The notes under the pieces are model-generated. The model had not been told where the DNA came from. It made no database searches and saw only the letters and a program-made list of their open reading frames with translations. The translations under genes and the position numbers were made by a program. From Nocardia vinacea (lineage in GTDB: Bacteria; Actinomycetota; Actinomycetes; Mycobacteriales; Mycobacteriaceae): a stretch of DNA of 64,000 nt. Shown here in pieces: positions 9,187-17,997 of this stretch; position 1 is the first letter of the stretch; each line of letters begins with the position of its first letter. The stretch covers positions 5,146,001 to 5,210,000 of the forward strand of contig NZ_CP109149.1 of assembly GCF_035920345.1 (NCBI RefSeq). The letters are read 5' to 3'.

Positions 9187-10473
9187 ATGTTGCTACGCCG
9201 ATTTGCCCGACCACTGCTGGCGACCGCGTTCGTCGCCGATGGGGTCGACGCGCTGGTCCACCCCGAGCCGCGCACCCAAGCGGCATCGGCCCTGGTCCAG
9301 CAGGGACAGCAGTCGCTGCCCGACAATATCGCCGCGAAATTGCCATCGGATCCGGGGACGTTCGTGCGGATCAATGCGCTCACCCAGGTCTCGGCCGGTG
9401 TGCTGCTTGCCCTCGGTAAGTTTCCGCGCCTGGCCTCGCTCACGCTGGCCGCGACGGTGATTCCCGCTACGGTCACCGAACAGGATTTCTGGGCGGAGAA
9501 GGATCCGGAACGCAAGGCGGCCAAGCGCAAAGCCTTCGTCAAGGATGTGAGTCTGCTCGGCGGTCTGATGATCGCCAGCGCGGATACCGAGGGCAGGCCG
9601 TCACTCGGCTGGCGGGGTCGACGTGCCGCGAGCAATGCCACTGCGGCGGTTTCGGCCGCATTGCCATTCACCGCAACGGATTCGGCCACCGGCGACGCAT
9701 TGCGCCGCCATGCGCGCGATGCCGCCGTGCGGGCCCGCGAACTCGGCGATGTCGCGCAGGAGCGGGGCTCCGATATCGCGGAGACGGTCAAGGAACACGG
9801 TCCGGAATGGGCCGAGCTGGCCAAGGAACGCGGTGCGAAGTGGGCCGAGAAGGCGGCGGAACTCGCGGAGATCGCCAAGGAGCGCGGCCCGGAACTCGCC
9901 TCGACGGCGCGGGAGCGCGGTGTGCACTTCGCCGAACTCGCCAAGGAACGCGGCCCGGAACTCGCCTCGACCGCACGCGGACGCGGTGCCGAACTCTCGG
10001 ACAAAGCACAGAAACGTAGCGCGCGGTTGGCCGAGAAGGCCCAGCACCGTGGCATCGAACTCACGGAGCTCGCCAAGGAACGTGGGCCCGGAATCGCCGC
10101 GACCGCACGGGAACGCGGCGCGCACCTCGCCGAAATAGCACAGCACCGCGGTGCCGAGATCGCCGAAATAGCACAGCACCGCGGCACCGAGATCGCCGAA
10201 ATAGCACAGCACCGCGCCGCCGAGATCGCCGAACTCGCGAGGGAACGCGGGCCGGAACTCGCCTCGACCGCCCGCGGACGCGGTGCGGAACTCTCGGAAA
10301 AGGCGCAGAAGCGCGGCGCGCGGTTGGCCGAGAAGGCGGAGCGGCGTGCCAAGAAGGCGCAGCCGCGGGTCGACAGGGCTCTGCGCCGTCTCGATAAGGC
10401 TCAGGAGCAGGCGGTACTGGCGCAGGAACGGATCGCGAAGGCGCGGGCCCGCGTGGAGGCGCGGCGCGGCTGA
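9187..10473 (+). CDS. DoxX-like membrane protein with long 11-residue repeat tail
   Basis: A 428-residue protein in two parts. Residues 1-125 look like a DoxX-type small integral membrane domain (hydrophobic segments, ARPLLATAFVADGVDALVHP at the start). From about residue 170 to 395 there is a charged Ala/Glu/Arg/Lys-rich region built of 11-residue units such as AEIAQHRGAEI and ELAKERGPELA. This predicts a long helical rod or coiled coil. Three units are encoded by nearly identical 33-bp tandem repeats at 10129-10227. A GAGGAAAGG ribosome site (9170s) supports ATG 9187. Function of the tail is unknown; scaffolding or membrane association are possibilities. Confidence 0.75.
   Translation: MLLRRFARPLLATAFVADGVDALVHPEPRTQAASALVQQGQQSLPDNIAAKLPSDPGTFVRINALTQVSAGVLLALGKFPRLASLTLAATVIPATVTEQDFWAEKDPERKAAKRKAFVKDVSLLGGLMIASADTEGRPSLGWRGRRAASNATAAVSAALPFTATDSATGDALRRHARDAAVRARELGDVAQERGSDIAETVKEHGPEWAELAKERGAKWAEKAAELAEIAKERGPELASTARERGVHFAELAKERGPELASTARGRGAELSDKAQKRSARLAEKAQHRGIELTELAKERGPGIAATARERGAHLAEIAQHRGAEIAEIAQHRGTEIAEIAQHRAAEIAELARERGPELASTARGRGAELSEKAQKRGARLAEKAERRAKKAQPRVDRALRRLDKAQEQAVLAQERIAKARARVEARRG
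10129..10227 (+). repeat. 33-bp tandem repeat, three units, inside the DoxX-tail gene
   Basis: Units begin at 10129, 10162 and 10195, each starting GCCGAAATAGCACAGCACCG and spaced exactly 33 bp, encoding an 11-residue helical repeat. Only a few bases differ between copies, so expansion is recent. Unit number may vary between strains. Confidence 0.9.
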
Positions 10474-10482
10474 ATCGCGCGA

Positions 10483-10517
10483 ACCCTACACCGGGGCGGC
10501 ACATCCCGGTGTAGGGT
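10483..10517. terminator. Hairpin between convergent DoxX-tail and STAS genes
   Basis: A perfect 13-bp stem (10483-10495 with 10505-10517) around a 9-nt loop. It overlaps the last codons of the STAS gene and lies 10 nt after the stop of the DoxX-tail gene. There is no long T tract, so it may end transcription in both directions inefficiently or protect 3' ends. Confidence 0.6.
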
Positions 10518-10947
10518 CCGCGAGCGCCGCGGCCAAGGAACCGACGCGGCGGAAGTTCGTGGCAAGTCCGGTGAGCTCGATCGCTCGATCGACACAGCGC
10601 ACCGTGGTGATCAAAACCATTCGGCGGTCGGCCTTTCCGGCCGCCATCTGGGCCTCGATCAGGGTTGCCAGTCCGGCGGCGGCGAAGAAGGTGACCGGGG
10701 ACAGGTCGACGACCATGATCGAGCCCCGAGAACCGAAGGCGCGCAATAGTTTGTCCCTTAGTCGCGGCGCGGTCCACAGATCGACCTCGCCCGTGACGAC
10801 CACCAGCGTGACATCGCCACGCGGATGGCTCACCGTGCATTGGATGATTCGAGCTCCGGGCACGGTCGAAATATCGACGCGCTCACCGTGTTCCGTTTTG
10901 TCACGGTCAGCGGGTCTACCTGCCGGATAAGCGAAATGGGTCGACAT
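10486..10947 (-). CDS. STAS-domain protein (anti-sigma factor antagonist-like)
   Basis: A 153-residue protein whose middle (about 45-140) is a STAS domain: VTLVVVTGEVDLWTAPRLRD, then VDLSPVTFFAAAGLATLIEA. In SpoIIAA-type antagonists the loop after DLS-V-F has a phosphorylated Ser (usually D-S-x-G); here it reads A-A-A-G, so kinase-controlled phosphorylation at that site is not possible. It may be a constitutively active or purely structural STAS protein. No anti-sigma kinase or sigma gene is directly adjacent. It is convergent with the DoxX-tail gene and shares the terminator hairpin. Confidence 0.8.
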   Translation of the reverse strand: MSTHFAYPAGRPADRDKTEHGERVDISTVPGARIIQCTVSHPRGDVTLVVVTGEVDLWTAPRLRDKLLRAFGSRGSIMVVDLSPVTFFAAAGLATLIEAQMAAGKADRRMVLITTVRCVDRAIELTGLATNFRRVGSLAAALADPTPGCAAPV

Positions 10948-11040
10948 GCGCTAGCTCCTGCGGTCCGATCAGACCTGTCACACAAGTCAAGCAGGGTCGG
11001 CCGGGTCTGTACAGGGATCCTGCGCGTCACACGGTAACGG

Positions 11041-11085
11041 ATGCGAAAAATTTCCGGGAACCAGGGCATGGGGCCGTACGACTAA
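11041..11085 (+). CDS. Candidate 14-codon leader ORF before the ABC importer
   Basis: ATG 11041 opens a 14-codon frame whose TAA (11083-11085) touches the ATG of the binding protein (11086). No clear ribosome site precedes either. It could couple translation to the lipoprotein gene or be chance; low confidence. Confidence 0.25.
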   Translation: MRKISGNQGMGPYD

Positions 11086-12132
11086 ATGTTCATGCAGCAC
11101 ACAGCACTGCTGGCCTTGGCCGTTGGCACCATTGTCATCACCGGATGTTCGACCACGGTCACCGAATCCGCGCCCACCACACCCGCCGCTGCGACCGAGG
11201 GCGTCACGAAATATCCCGTCGCCGTGGCGAACTGCGGTAGGAGCTACACCTTCACCGAGGCACCGAAGCGGGTCGTGGTGATGAACGGCGGCTCCATCGG
11301 CGAGGTTTCGGCGTTGGTCGCTCTCGGTGTCGCAGACCGCGTCGTCGCCAATGCCCAGTCCTACGGCTCCTCCGATGTGTCCGGCCGCGCCGATGCCATC
11401 GCGGCCCTGCCGACCGGCGGTATCACGCCGAACAACCTGCAGGACATCCCTCGCGAGGCCATGCTCGCCCAGCATCCCGATCTCGTCATCTCCACCGGAG
11501 GTGGCGGGTTCTCCGCCGATCAAGGTTTCGCCACCCGCGCCGAGCTGTCCAGTGCGGGTGCCAATACCTATGTGCCCCGGGCCAATTGCGGTGTAACCGG
11601 TGCGATCACCGGCACGCCTACCATCGAGGACAGCTACGCCATGCTGCGTGATTTCGGCACGATCTTCGATGTACCCGGCCGCGCCGAACAGCTCATCGAA
11701 AACACCGAGCGCAAGATCGCCGAGACGTCCGCACGGGTGGCCGGACAGCCCAAGAAGAATGTGCTGCTCATCTTCCCGGGGATGGACATGGGCGATGGGG
11801 GCGACTTTTCGGCCATTGCGGCGGGAGGCATCTGGAACGACATTATCGACAAGGCCGATGCGGTGAATCCGTTCAACCGCACGGACGGCACCACTTTTGT
11901 GACGATCAGCAAGGAACAGCTCGCCGTCACCCCGATCGACGGGCTCATCGTGGTCGACTACCGCAATCCCGATATCGATGGCGCGGCCAAGCGGATCCTC
12001 GACCAGTTCCCGCAGTGGAACGCGAGCAAGAACACCGACTACACGGTGCTCTCGGATTCGATCTACCTCGGTCCGAGCAATGACATCGCGGTCGACAAAA
12101 TCGCCAGACTCGTACACCCCGAACAGTTCTGA
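11086..12132 (+). CDS. ABC importer substrate-binding lipoprotein (iron-siderophore/heme/cobalamin type)
   Basis: A 348-residue secreted lipoprotein. The N-terminus is a lipoprotein signal peptide with lipobox VITGC (Cys21), followed by a Thr/Ala/Pro linker. It then has the FecB-like fold start (ANCGRSYTFTEAPKRVVVMN), which is typical of binding proteins for metal chelates. It should be anchored outside the membrane and hand its ligand to the permease encoded next. The last codons overlap the permease start (ATGA at 12132). The exact ligand (siderophore, heme or cobalamin) is not decidable from sequence alone. Confidence 0.88.
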   Translation: MFMQHTALLALAVGTIVITGCSTTVTESAPTTPAAATEGVTKYPVAVANCGRSYTFTEAPKRVVVMNGGSIGEVSALVALGVADRVVANAQSYGSSDVSGRADAIAALPTGGITPNNLQDIPREAMLAQHPDLVISTGGGGFSADQGFATRAELSSAGANTYVPRANCGVTGAITGTPTIEDSYAMLRDFGTIFDVPGRAEQLIENTERKIAETSARVAGQPKKNVLLIFPGMDMGDGGDFSAIAAGGIWNDIIDKADAVNPFNRTDGTTFVTISKEQLAVTPIDGLIVVDYRNPDIDGAAKRILDQFPQWNASKNTDYTVLSDSIYLGPSNDIAVDKIARLVHPEQF

Positions 12133-13181
12133 TGACGAGCACACTTCGACGGCCACGGTCATCAGTGACAACACCCCTGCCCATCGCGATTGCCGTCTCG
12201 CTGGCAATTCTGTTCGTTGTCATGCTGGTGTCCATCGGCGCGGGATCGGTCACGGTCTCTATCGGCGATACCTGCCGAGTCATCTTCGCCCATTTATCCA
12301 GCAGGTCACCGGATGTCGGGTTCACCGTCGACCAGATCGTCTGGAACTATCGCCTGCCCCGGGTCATCCTCGCCGCACTTTGCGGCTGCGGCCTGGCGAT
12401 TTCGGGCGTGATTCTGCAAGCGCTGGTGAACAATGCGCTCGCCGACCCGTATGTGCTCGGTTTGTCCTCCGGCGCCTCGCTCGGTGCGGTGACCGTAATC
12501 GTGACCGCGGGTGCGGCACTGGGCGGTATCGGCGTCTCGGCCGCCGCTTTCATCGGCGCAATCGGCACCGCCGCAGTGGTTTTCGCGCTTGGACAACGGC
12601 GCGGCACCCTGGTTCCGACCCGTCTGGTGCTGGCCGGTGTCGCCATCGGATATCTACTGCTGGCGGCGACGAACTATCTCCAGCTGCGTGCCACCCCGAA
12701 CGAGCTTCGCGCGGTGATGTTCTGGACCATGGGCAGTGTCTCCGGCGCGAGTTGGTCCCGACTCGGACCGGTGACGCTGGTGGTCCTCGTGGTCGTCGCC
12801 GTTGTGCTGGCCTTCGGCCGTCGCCTCAATGTGCTCGGCACCGGCGATGAACAGGCGACCGCGCTCGGTGTCGACGTCCGCACCACCCGGATCATTTTGC
12901 TGGTCCTGGCCTCGCTGCTGACCGGCGTGCTGATCGCGGTCGCGGGCGGAATCGGCTTCGTAGGCTTGATGATTCCGCATCTGATACGTCTGGCTTTCGG
13001 CATGGACCACCGTCGGGTACTCCCCCTTGCCGCTCTGCTCGGCGCGGCATACCTGGTCTTGGTCGACCTGCTGTCGCGAACCATCGACGCTCCCAACGAA
13101 CTCCCGCTCGGCATCTTCACCGCCGCCTTCGGCGCGCCGTTCTTCCTCTGGTTACTCCGGCGCGAAGGAGGTCCCGCATGA
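12132..13181 (+). CDS. FecCD-family ABC transporter permease
   Basis: A 349-residue polytopic membrane protein with the FecCD/BtuC pattern: IVWNYRLPRVILAALCGCGL near residue 70, then ISGVILQALVNNALADPYVLG, and about nine to ten hydrophobic segments. It forms the channel for the adjacent chelate importer. Its start overlaps the stop of the binding protein and its stop overlaps the start of the ATPase gene, so three proteins are translationally coupled. Confidence 0.92.
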   Translation: MTSTLRRPRSSVTTPLPIAIAVSLAILFVVMLVSIGAGSVTVSIGDTCRVIFAHLSSRSPDVGFTVDQIVWNYRLPRVILAALCGCGLAISGVILQALVNNALADPYVLGLSSGASLGAVTVIVTAGAALGGIGVSAAAFIGAIGTAAVVFALGQRRGTLVPTRLVLAGVAIGYLLLAATNYLQLRATPNELRAVMFWTMGSVSGASWSRLGPVTLVVLVVVAVVLAFGRRLNVLGTGDEQATALGVDVRTTRIILLVLASLLTGVLIAVAGGIGFVGLMIPHLIRLAFGMDHRRVLPLAALLGAAYLVLVDLLSRTIDAPNELPLGIFTAAFGAPFFLWLLRREGGPA

Positions 13182-14059
13182 CCGGGCACCCCGCCCATAC
13201 CTCGGGCGCCCCGCGCACTGGGTGCCCGGTGGAGACACAGGGTGCCCGGATCGCCGAGTTGTCGGTGGTGGGGGTGACGATCGCATTCGGGGGCGCGCGG
13301 GTGCTGGATGGGGTGACGTTGCAGGCGTTACCGGGGACGTTCGTCGGGGTGGTGGGGCCGAATGGGAGCGGGAAGACGACGCTGTTGCGCATCATTTATC
13401 GCTCGCTGCGGCCGCAGCAGGGCATGGTGCTGATCGACGACACCGATATCAGTGCGATGTCGGTGCGTGCAGCCGCGCGCACCACCGCTGCAGTGCTCCA
13501 GAATGGTTCGGGCGCACCGGAATTGACGGTCGCGGAGCTGATCGGGCTCGGTCGTAATCCGCATCATGCGCTGTTCAGCCGGGATAGCGCCGCCGATCAT
13601 GCGGCGATCGCGGATGCCATGGCGCGCACCGGTGTCACCGACTACGCCGAACGCCCGATCGGCTCGCTATCGGGTGGTGAGCGTCAGCGAGTGCTGCTGG
13701 CAAGGGCACTCGCACAGCAACCGCGCCTGCTCGTCCTCGACGAACTGACCAACCATCTCGACGTGCGCGCCCGATTCGAACTGCTCGATCTGGTCCGCTC
13801 GACCGGCATTACGACGCTGGCCGTGCTGCACGAATTGGATCTGGCGGTGCGCTGCTGTGATCAGCTGGTCGTGCTCGATCACGGTAAGGTCGTCGCGGCG
13901 GGTGCGGTGCTCGAGGTCATGACCCCCGAGCTGCTGCGGAATGTCTTCGGTGTCAATGCCACTGCCGAGCTACACGATGACGGCGTTGTCCGATTGCATT
14001 ACGCTGCAGAGCCTTTGGCCGCCCGCCAAGTAGCCGCTCCCCGTGTGGATTCGTACTGA
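13178..14059 (+). CDS. ABC transporter ATP-binding protein (FepC/BtuD type)
   Basis: A 293-residue ATPase: Walker A GPNGSGKTT, Q-loop in AAVLQNG, signature LSGGERQR, Walker B LLVLDEL with the catalytic Glu, and switch His in VLHELDLA. It powers the importer made with the two preceding genes. The first ~25 residues are an unusual extension and the true start may be internal. The last ~23 residues (from HYAAEPLAARQ) are encoded by the first copy of a ~112-bp repeat, so the C-terminal tail looks like a repeat-derived addition. Confidence 0.92.
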   Translation: MTGHPAHTSGAPRTGCPVETQGARIAELSVVGVTIAFGGARVLDGVTLQALPGTFVGVVGPNGSGKTTLLRIIYRSLRPQQGMVLIDDTDISAMSVRAAARTTAAVLQNGSGAPELTVAELIGLGRNPHHALFSRDSAADHAAIADAMARTGVTDYAERPIGSLSGGERQRVLLARALAQQPRLLVLDELTNHLDVRARFELLDLVRSTGITTLAVLHELDLAVRCCDQLVVLDHGKVVAAGAVLEVMTPELLRNVFGVNATAELHDDGVVRLHYAAEPLAARQVAAPRVDSY

Positions 14060-14335
14060 CCAGAAGCCCGGAGTCAGCCGTTCCCACTTTACCGGCGATC
14101 CGATTGCGTTACGCCACAGAGCCTTTGGTCGCACGCTGCACAGCCGCTCCCCCGGTTGAGATTCGTAGTCAGCGGAAGCCGGAAGTCAACCGTTCGCGCG
14201 GCCGCTACCGACGACCGATTGCATCACGCCGCACAGCCTTCGGCTGCCCGCGAAACAGCCACTCCCCGCTGAGGTTTCGTGCTCAGCGGAAGCCGTCAGC
14301 CGTTCGCGCGGCGCTTACCGCCGAAGCGCGTTGCG
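13991..14335. repeat. Three tandem copies of a ~112-bp degenerate repeat
   Basis: Copies start at 13991, 14101 and 14216, each beginning CGATTGC[AG]T[TC]ACGC and continuing with GCCTT[TC]GG, AGCC[GA]CTCC and AG[TC]CAACCG/GTCAGCCG-type blocks. Copy 1 encodes the tail of the ABC ATPase, copy 2 is intergenic, and copy 3 runs into the 3' end of the sigma factor gene on the other strand. Divergence between copies is roughly a fifth to a quarter of positions by eye. Confidence 0.75.
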
Positions 14336-14862
14336 GCGACGAGGTCTTCGCGCGCGCGTGCCACTCGAGAACGCACCGTCCCCACCGGACACCCGCACAC
14401 CGCCGCCGCCTCGGCGTACGACAACCCGAGCACCTGCGTCAGCACCAATGCCTCGCGCCGCTCCACGGACAAGTCCTCGAGCAACAGTTTGAGCTCGACA
14501 ATGTCGGCGAGCCCATCGTGCCGACCCATCTGACGGTCGGCCGCAGCCACCCAATCGACACCCTGCGCGATGCTCGGCCGGGCCACAGCCATCCGCACCT
14601 GATCGACGACGACGCGACGCGCGATGGACAGCAACCAAGTTCGGGCGCTGGAACGACCCTCGAAGCGCTTGATGCTGCCCAGCGCGCGCAGATACGTCTC
14701 CTGCGTCAGATCATCGGCACGCGACAGCTCGGTGAGATGCGCCAGCAACCGCCAGACATCCTTCTGGGTGGCCCGGATAAAAGCTTCCAGAGCTTGTCGA
14801 TCCCCACGCGCCGCCGCTAGTGCCAGCTGAGTCGTCTCGTCATCCTCGGCGGGCGTCGGCAT
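14296..14862 (-). CDS. sigC: ECF RNA polymerase sigma factor, SigC-like
   Basis: A 188-residue sigma factor with region 2 (ALEAFIRATQKDVWRLLAHL, DDLTQETYLRA) and region 4 (LSYAEAAAVCGCPVGTVRSR, the DNA-binding helix-turn-helix). The sequence closely recalls M. tuberculosis SigC as I remember it, including ATQ-DVWR and the AVCGCPVGT helix. It directs RNA polymerase to a small regulon; in M. tuberculosis SigC has been tied to copper acquisition and ctpB. ATG 14862 is chosen because homologues begin a few residues before DDE-T; the frame stays open further upstream. Its 3' end lies in the third repeat copy. It is divergent from a zf-HC2 gene, not followed by one. Confidence 0.88.
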   Translation of the reverse strand: MPTPAEDDETTQLALAAARGDRQALEAFIRATQKDVWRLLAHLTELSRADDLTQETYLRALGSIKRFEGRSSARTWLLSIARRVVVDQVRMAVARPSIAQGVDWVAAADRQMGRHDGLADIVELKLLLEDLSVERREALVLTQVLGLSYAEAAAVCGCPVGTVRSRVARAREDLVAATRFGGKRRANG

Positions 14863-14926
14863 GGGGTCGACAATAACCCCTGTGCGACCGCGGGAACTTT
14901 GTGGTGCCGGCAGACGACAACTGGAC

Positions 14927-15670
14927 GTGGAGTGCAAGGTATGCCGGACCGCGCTGTCGGCCCGGATCGATGGCGAACGCGAAACCGTGCCCGCGGTACG
15001 CGTCGACGAACACCTGGAACAGTGCGCGGAGTGCTGTTGCTGGTACGCGGCCGCCGTGGAAACCTCGCGCCTGCTGCGCGGCGGTTCGGCGTACGCACCC
15101 GACCTCACCGGCGCCATTTTTGCCGCCGCCGACCTGGAGCGACCACGTACATCACGGTGGCAGACTTCACTTTCCGGGGTCGGCTTATCCGAGTCGACCA
15201 GGCTGCTGCTCGGCCTGCTCGGTGTCGCGCAGTGCGCGCTGGCGATCGGTCAGTTCGCCGGATTCGACTTCGGTATGACCCACCACCACGGCGCCGAAAT
15301 GACCAGGCACCTGATGAACGAGTCGACGGCATGGAGCCTGGCGATCGGCATCGGATTCATCTACTGCGCACTGCGGCCCTACGCCACCTCCGGTGTGCTC
15401 CCGGTGCTCGGCGTGCTGGTGACAGTGCTTACGGCCTTTGTCATCGGTGATCTGCGTTCGGGTGTCGTGCCGGTTTCCCGGGTGCTCTCGCACGGCATTC
15501 TGGTCGCCGCGCTGGTGCTGGTCGTGGTGGTGCATCGCACTCGACGACCGGAAACCTCACCGCCGGCCCGGACCAGCAATCCCGTGCGCACCGAACTCGT
15601 CCTGCCGCCCGGCGCGCGATTCGGCCGCCGCACCCGCCATCTCCGCTCGACCCAAGATCCTGCCGCCTGA
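14927..15670 (+). CDS. zf-HC2 membrane protein, candidate anti-sigma factor
   Basis: About 247 residues. The N-terminus has the zinc-binding pattern of anti-sigma factors: Cys in ECKVC, then HLEQCAEC (HxxxCxxC). Three or four hydrophobic segments follow ([34 protein letters not shown]; a longer pair; [14 protein letters not shown]). Between the first two lies [16 protein letters not shown], rich in His and Met, as in copper-binding sites. GTG 14927 gives the common short Glu-Cys start; the frame is open back to 14861. It is divergent from the SigC-like gene and 16 nt before the copper ATPase gene, so it may sense metal outside the membrane and hold the sigma factor. That role is inferred. Confidence 0.7.
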   Translation: MECKVCRTALSARIDGERETVPAVRVDEHLEQCAECCCWYAAAVETSRLLRGGSAYAPDLTGAIFAAADLERPRTSRWQTSLSGVGLSESTRLLLGLLGVAQCALAIGQFAGFDFGMTHHHGAEMTRHLMNESTAWSLAIGIGFIYCALRPYATSGVLPVLGVLVTVLTAFVIGDLRSGVVPVSRVLSHGILVAALVLVVVVHRTRRPETSPPARTSNPVRTELVLPPGARFGRRTRHLRSTQDPAA

Positions 15671-15686
15671 GACCGAACGGAATCGA

Positions 15687-17996
15687 ATGAACACAGCATT
15701 GCGCAGCGATTCGATGAGGGGTGGCGATCGGGCGGCGGGTGGGTCCGATCTCGCCACCCGTCCCGAGGCTGCGACCACCCGCATTTCGCTCGCGGTATCC
15801 GGAATGACCTGTGCCGCCTGCGCGAATCGAGTGGAGCGCAAACTCAACAAAATCGACGACGTACTCGCTTCGGTGAACTACGCGACCGGCGTCGCCACCA
15901 TCGATGCTGCCGAGGATATTTCGGCCGATCAGCTCTGCGCCGAGGTGGTCGCGGCCGGCTATGGCGCTGAGCCGATCACCGATAGCACCGGACCCATATC
16001 GTCCGCCCCCGAGGAAGCGGCGGTCCGGGATCTGTTCCGCCGCTTGGTCCTCGCGCTACTGCTGTTCTTCCCTCTCGCCGATCTGTCGGTGATGTTCGCA
16101 ATGGTCCCGGCCACCAGGATCACCGGCTGGCAGATCATCCTGACCGTGCTGGCGCTGCCCGTTGTGGTGTGGGCGGCCGCGCCATTCCATCGAAAGGCCT
16201 TGGCGGGCGCGAAGAATTTCACCGCGAGCATGGACACCCTGGTATCCGTCGGCGTGACGACCGCGACGCTGTGGTCGCTGGACACCATGTTCCTGCACGC
16301 GGACCGGACCGACATCCCGGACGGCGTTTGGGACGCGTTCTGGTCCGGCGATTCGATCTATCTCGAAGCCGCCGCGGGCGTCACTACATTCGTACTCGCC
16401 GGACGGTATTTCGAGGCCAAGGCCAAGCGTTCGGCGGGCAGTGCATTGCGGGCGCTCGCCGCGCTCGGCGCCCGCGAGGTCACGGTGCTGACTCGCGGCA
16501 ATCGCGAAATGCGGGTCCCCATCGGCGAACTCGTCGAGGGACAGCGATTCGTGGTGCGTCCCGGTGAGACCATCGCCACCGACGGCCTCGTGGTTTCCGG
16601 CGAGTCGAGCGTGGATGCCAGCGCCATGACCGGCGAATCCATTCCGGTCGAAGTGACCGAGGGGATGGCGGTGATCGGCGGCACCACCGCACTCACCGGT
16701 CGGCTGATCGTGGAGGCGGCCGCGGTGGGCAGGGATACGAAGCTCTCCGGCATGATCCGATTGGTCGAGCAGGCGCAGACCGGGAAGGCGCGCATGCAAC
16801 GGGTGGCCGACCGGGTCTCTTCGGTCTTCGTGCCGTTCGTCTTCGCCGTGGCGGCAGGCACTTTCGCAACCTGGTGGCTGCTCGGTTCCGGTGTGGACCG
16901 GGCCGCCTCGCCCGCCCTTGCGGTGCTCGTGATCGCGTGTCCGTGCGCGCTGGGGCTGGCGATTCCGACGGCGCTGATGGTGGCCTCCGGGCGCGGTGCG
17001 CAACTGGGCATCTTCATCAAGGGACATCAGGCGCTCGAGGCCACTCGCGATGTGGACACGGTGGTGCTGGACAAGACCGGCACTGTCACCAATGGCGTGA
17101 TGAGCGTCGTCGGGGTGACCGTGACGGATTCGGTGACCGAGGACGAGGTATTGCGATTGGCGGGGGCGGTAGAGGCGGCCTCTGAACACGCCGTCGCCGC
17201 AGCCATCACCCGGCACGCGAATGCGGTGCTCGACGAACTGCCGGAGGTCGAATCCTTCACAGCGCTACCGGGTTTGGGTGCGCGCGGTCTGGTGGCCGGT
17301 CGCGAGGTAGTGGTCGGCCGCCTGCGCCTGCTGAACGATCGCGGTATCGATGTGCCGCAGACACTGAGTCGTGCTGTGCGCCGAGAGGAACGCGCGGGAC
17401 GCACCGTGGTGCTCGTGGTGATCGACGGGGCGGCCCGCGCGGTGATCGCGGTCGCCGATACCGTGAAGGACACCGCCGCCGATGCCATCGCCCGGCTGCA
17501 CGCACTCGGTCTGCGCGTCATGATGTTCACCGGTGACAATGCCTACGCCGCGCAGTCGGTCGCGGATGAGATCGGCATCGATGAGGTTGTCGCCGAACTG
17601 CTTCCGGAGGGCAAGGTCGAATTGATCGCCCGCATGCGGGAGCAGGGGCGCCGGATCGTCATGGTCGGCGACGGCATCAATGACGGCGCCGCGCTGGCCA
17701 CCGCCGACCTCGGGATGGCCATCGGGGCGGGTACCGATGTCGCGATCGCGGCCGCCGATGTCATTTTGGTCCGCGACGATCTCGCGGCCGTTGCCGATGC
17801 CATCGGACTCGCGCACGCCACCCTGCGCACCATCAAGGGAAATCTGGTGTGGGCCTTCGGTTATAACGTGGTCGCCATCCCGGTGGCCGTGCTCGGCCTG
17901 CTGAATCCGTTGATCGCCGGGGCGGCCATGGCGTTCTCGTCGTTCTTCGTCGTCTCGAACAGCCTGCGGCTGCGGCGGGTTCGGTTCGCGCGCTGA
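15687..17996 (+). CDS. ctpB: Copper-type P1B ATPase, CtpB-like
   Basis: A 769-residue heavy-metal P-type ATPase. An HMA domain carries GMTCAAC (Cys42, Cys45). The membrane metal site is CPC (Cys418, Cys420), the phosphorylated Asp is 462 (DKTGTVT), the nucleotide-domain motif reads SEHAVAAAI, and the hinge is [10 protein letters not shown] (661 on). The variant SEHA instead of SEHP is also what I remember in M. tuberculosis CtpB, as is the C-terminal [13 protein letters not shown]. It moves Cu(I) across the membrane using ATP. ATG 15687 is the first Met after the upstream stop. It is convergent, 1 nt apart, with a CtaG/CopD-type gene, the same arrangement as Rv0102/Rv0103c. Confidence 0.92.
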   Translation: MNTALRSDSMRGGDRAAGGSDLATRPEAATTRISLAVSGMTCAACANRVERKLNKIDDVLASVNYATGVATIDAAEDISADQLCAEVVAAGYGAEPITDSTGPISSAPEEAAVRDLFRRLVLALLLFFPLADLSVMFAMVPATRITGWQIILTVLALPVVVWAAAPFHRKALAGAKNFTASMDTLVSVGVTTATLWSLDTMFLHADRTDIPDGVWDAFWSGDSIYLEAAAGVTTFVLAGRYFEAKAKRSAGSALRALAALGAREVTVLTRGNREMRVPIGELVEGQRFVVRPGETIATDGLVVSGESSVDASAMTGESIPVEVTEGMAVIGGTTALTGRLIVEAAAVGRDTKLSGMIRLVEQAQTGKARMQRVADRVSSVFVPFVFAVAAGTFATWWLLGSGVDRAASPALAVLVIACPCALGLAIPTALMVASGRGAQLGIFIKGHQALEATRDVDTVVLDKTGTVTNGVMSVVGVTVTDSVTEDEVLRLAGAVEAASEHAVAAAITRHANAVLDELPEVESFTALPGLGARGLVAGREVVVGRLRLLNDRGIDVPQTLSRAVRREERAGRTVVLVVIDGAARAVIAVADTVKDTAADAIARLHALGLRVMMFTGDNAYAAQSVADEIGIDEVVAELLPEGKVELIARMREQGRRIVMVGDGINDGAALATADLGMAIGAGTDVAIAAADVILVRDDLAAVADAIGLAHATLRTIKGNLVWAFGYNVVAIPVAVLGLLNPLIAGAAMAFSSFFVVSNSLRLRRVRFAR

Positions 17997-17997
17997 A

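Noticed and set aside
10129..10227. CRISPR-like array
   Set aside because: The 33-bp units are contiguous, in frame and code for a helical repeat; there are no spacers.
15438..15686. Extended N-terminus of the copper ATPase
   Set aside because: It overlaps the zf-HC2 gene in another frame; the ATG at 15687 right after that gene's stop is the sensible start.
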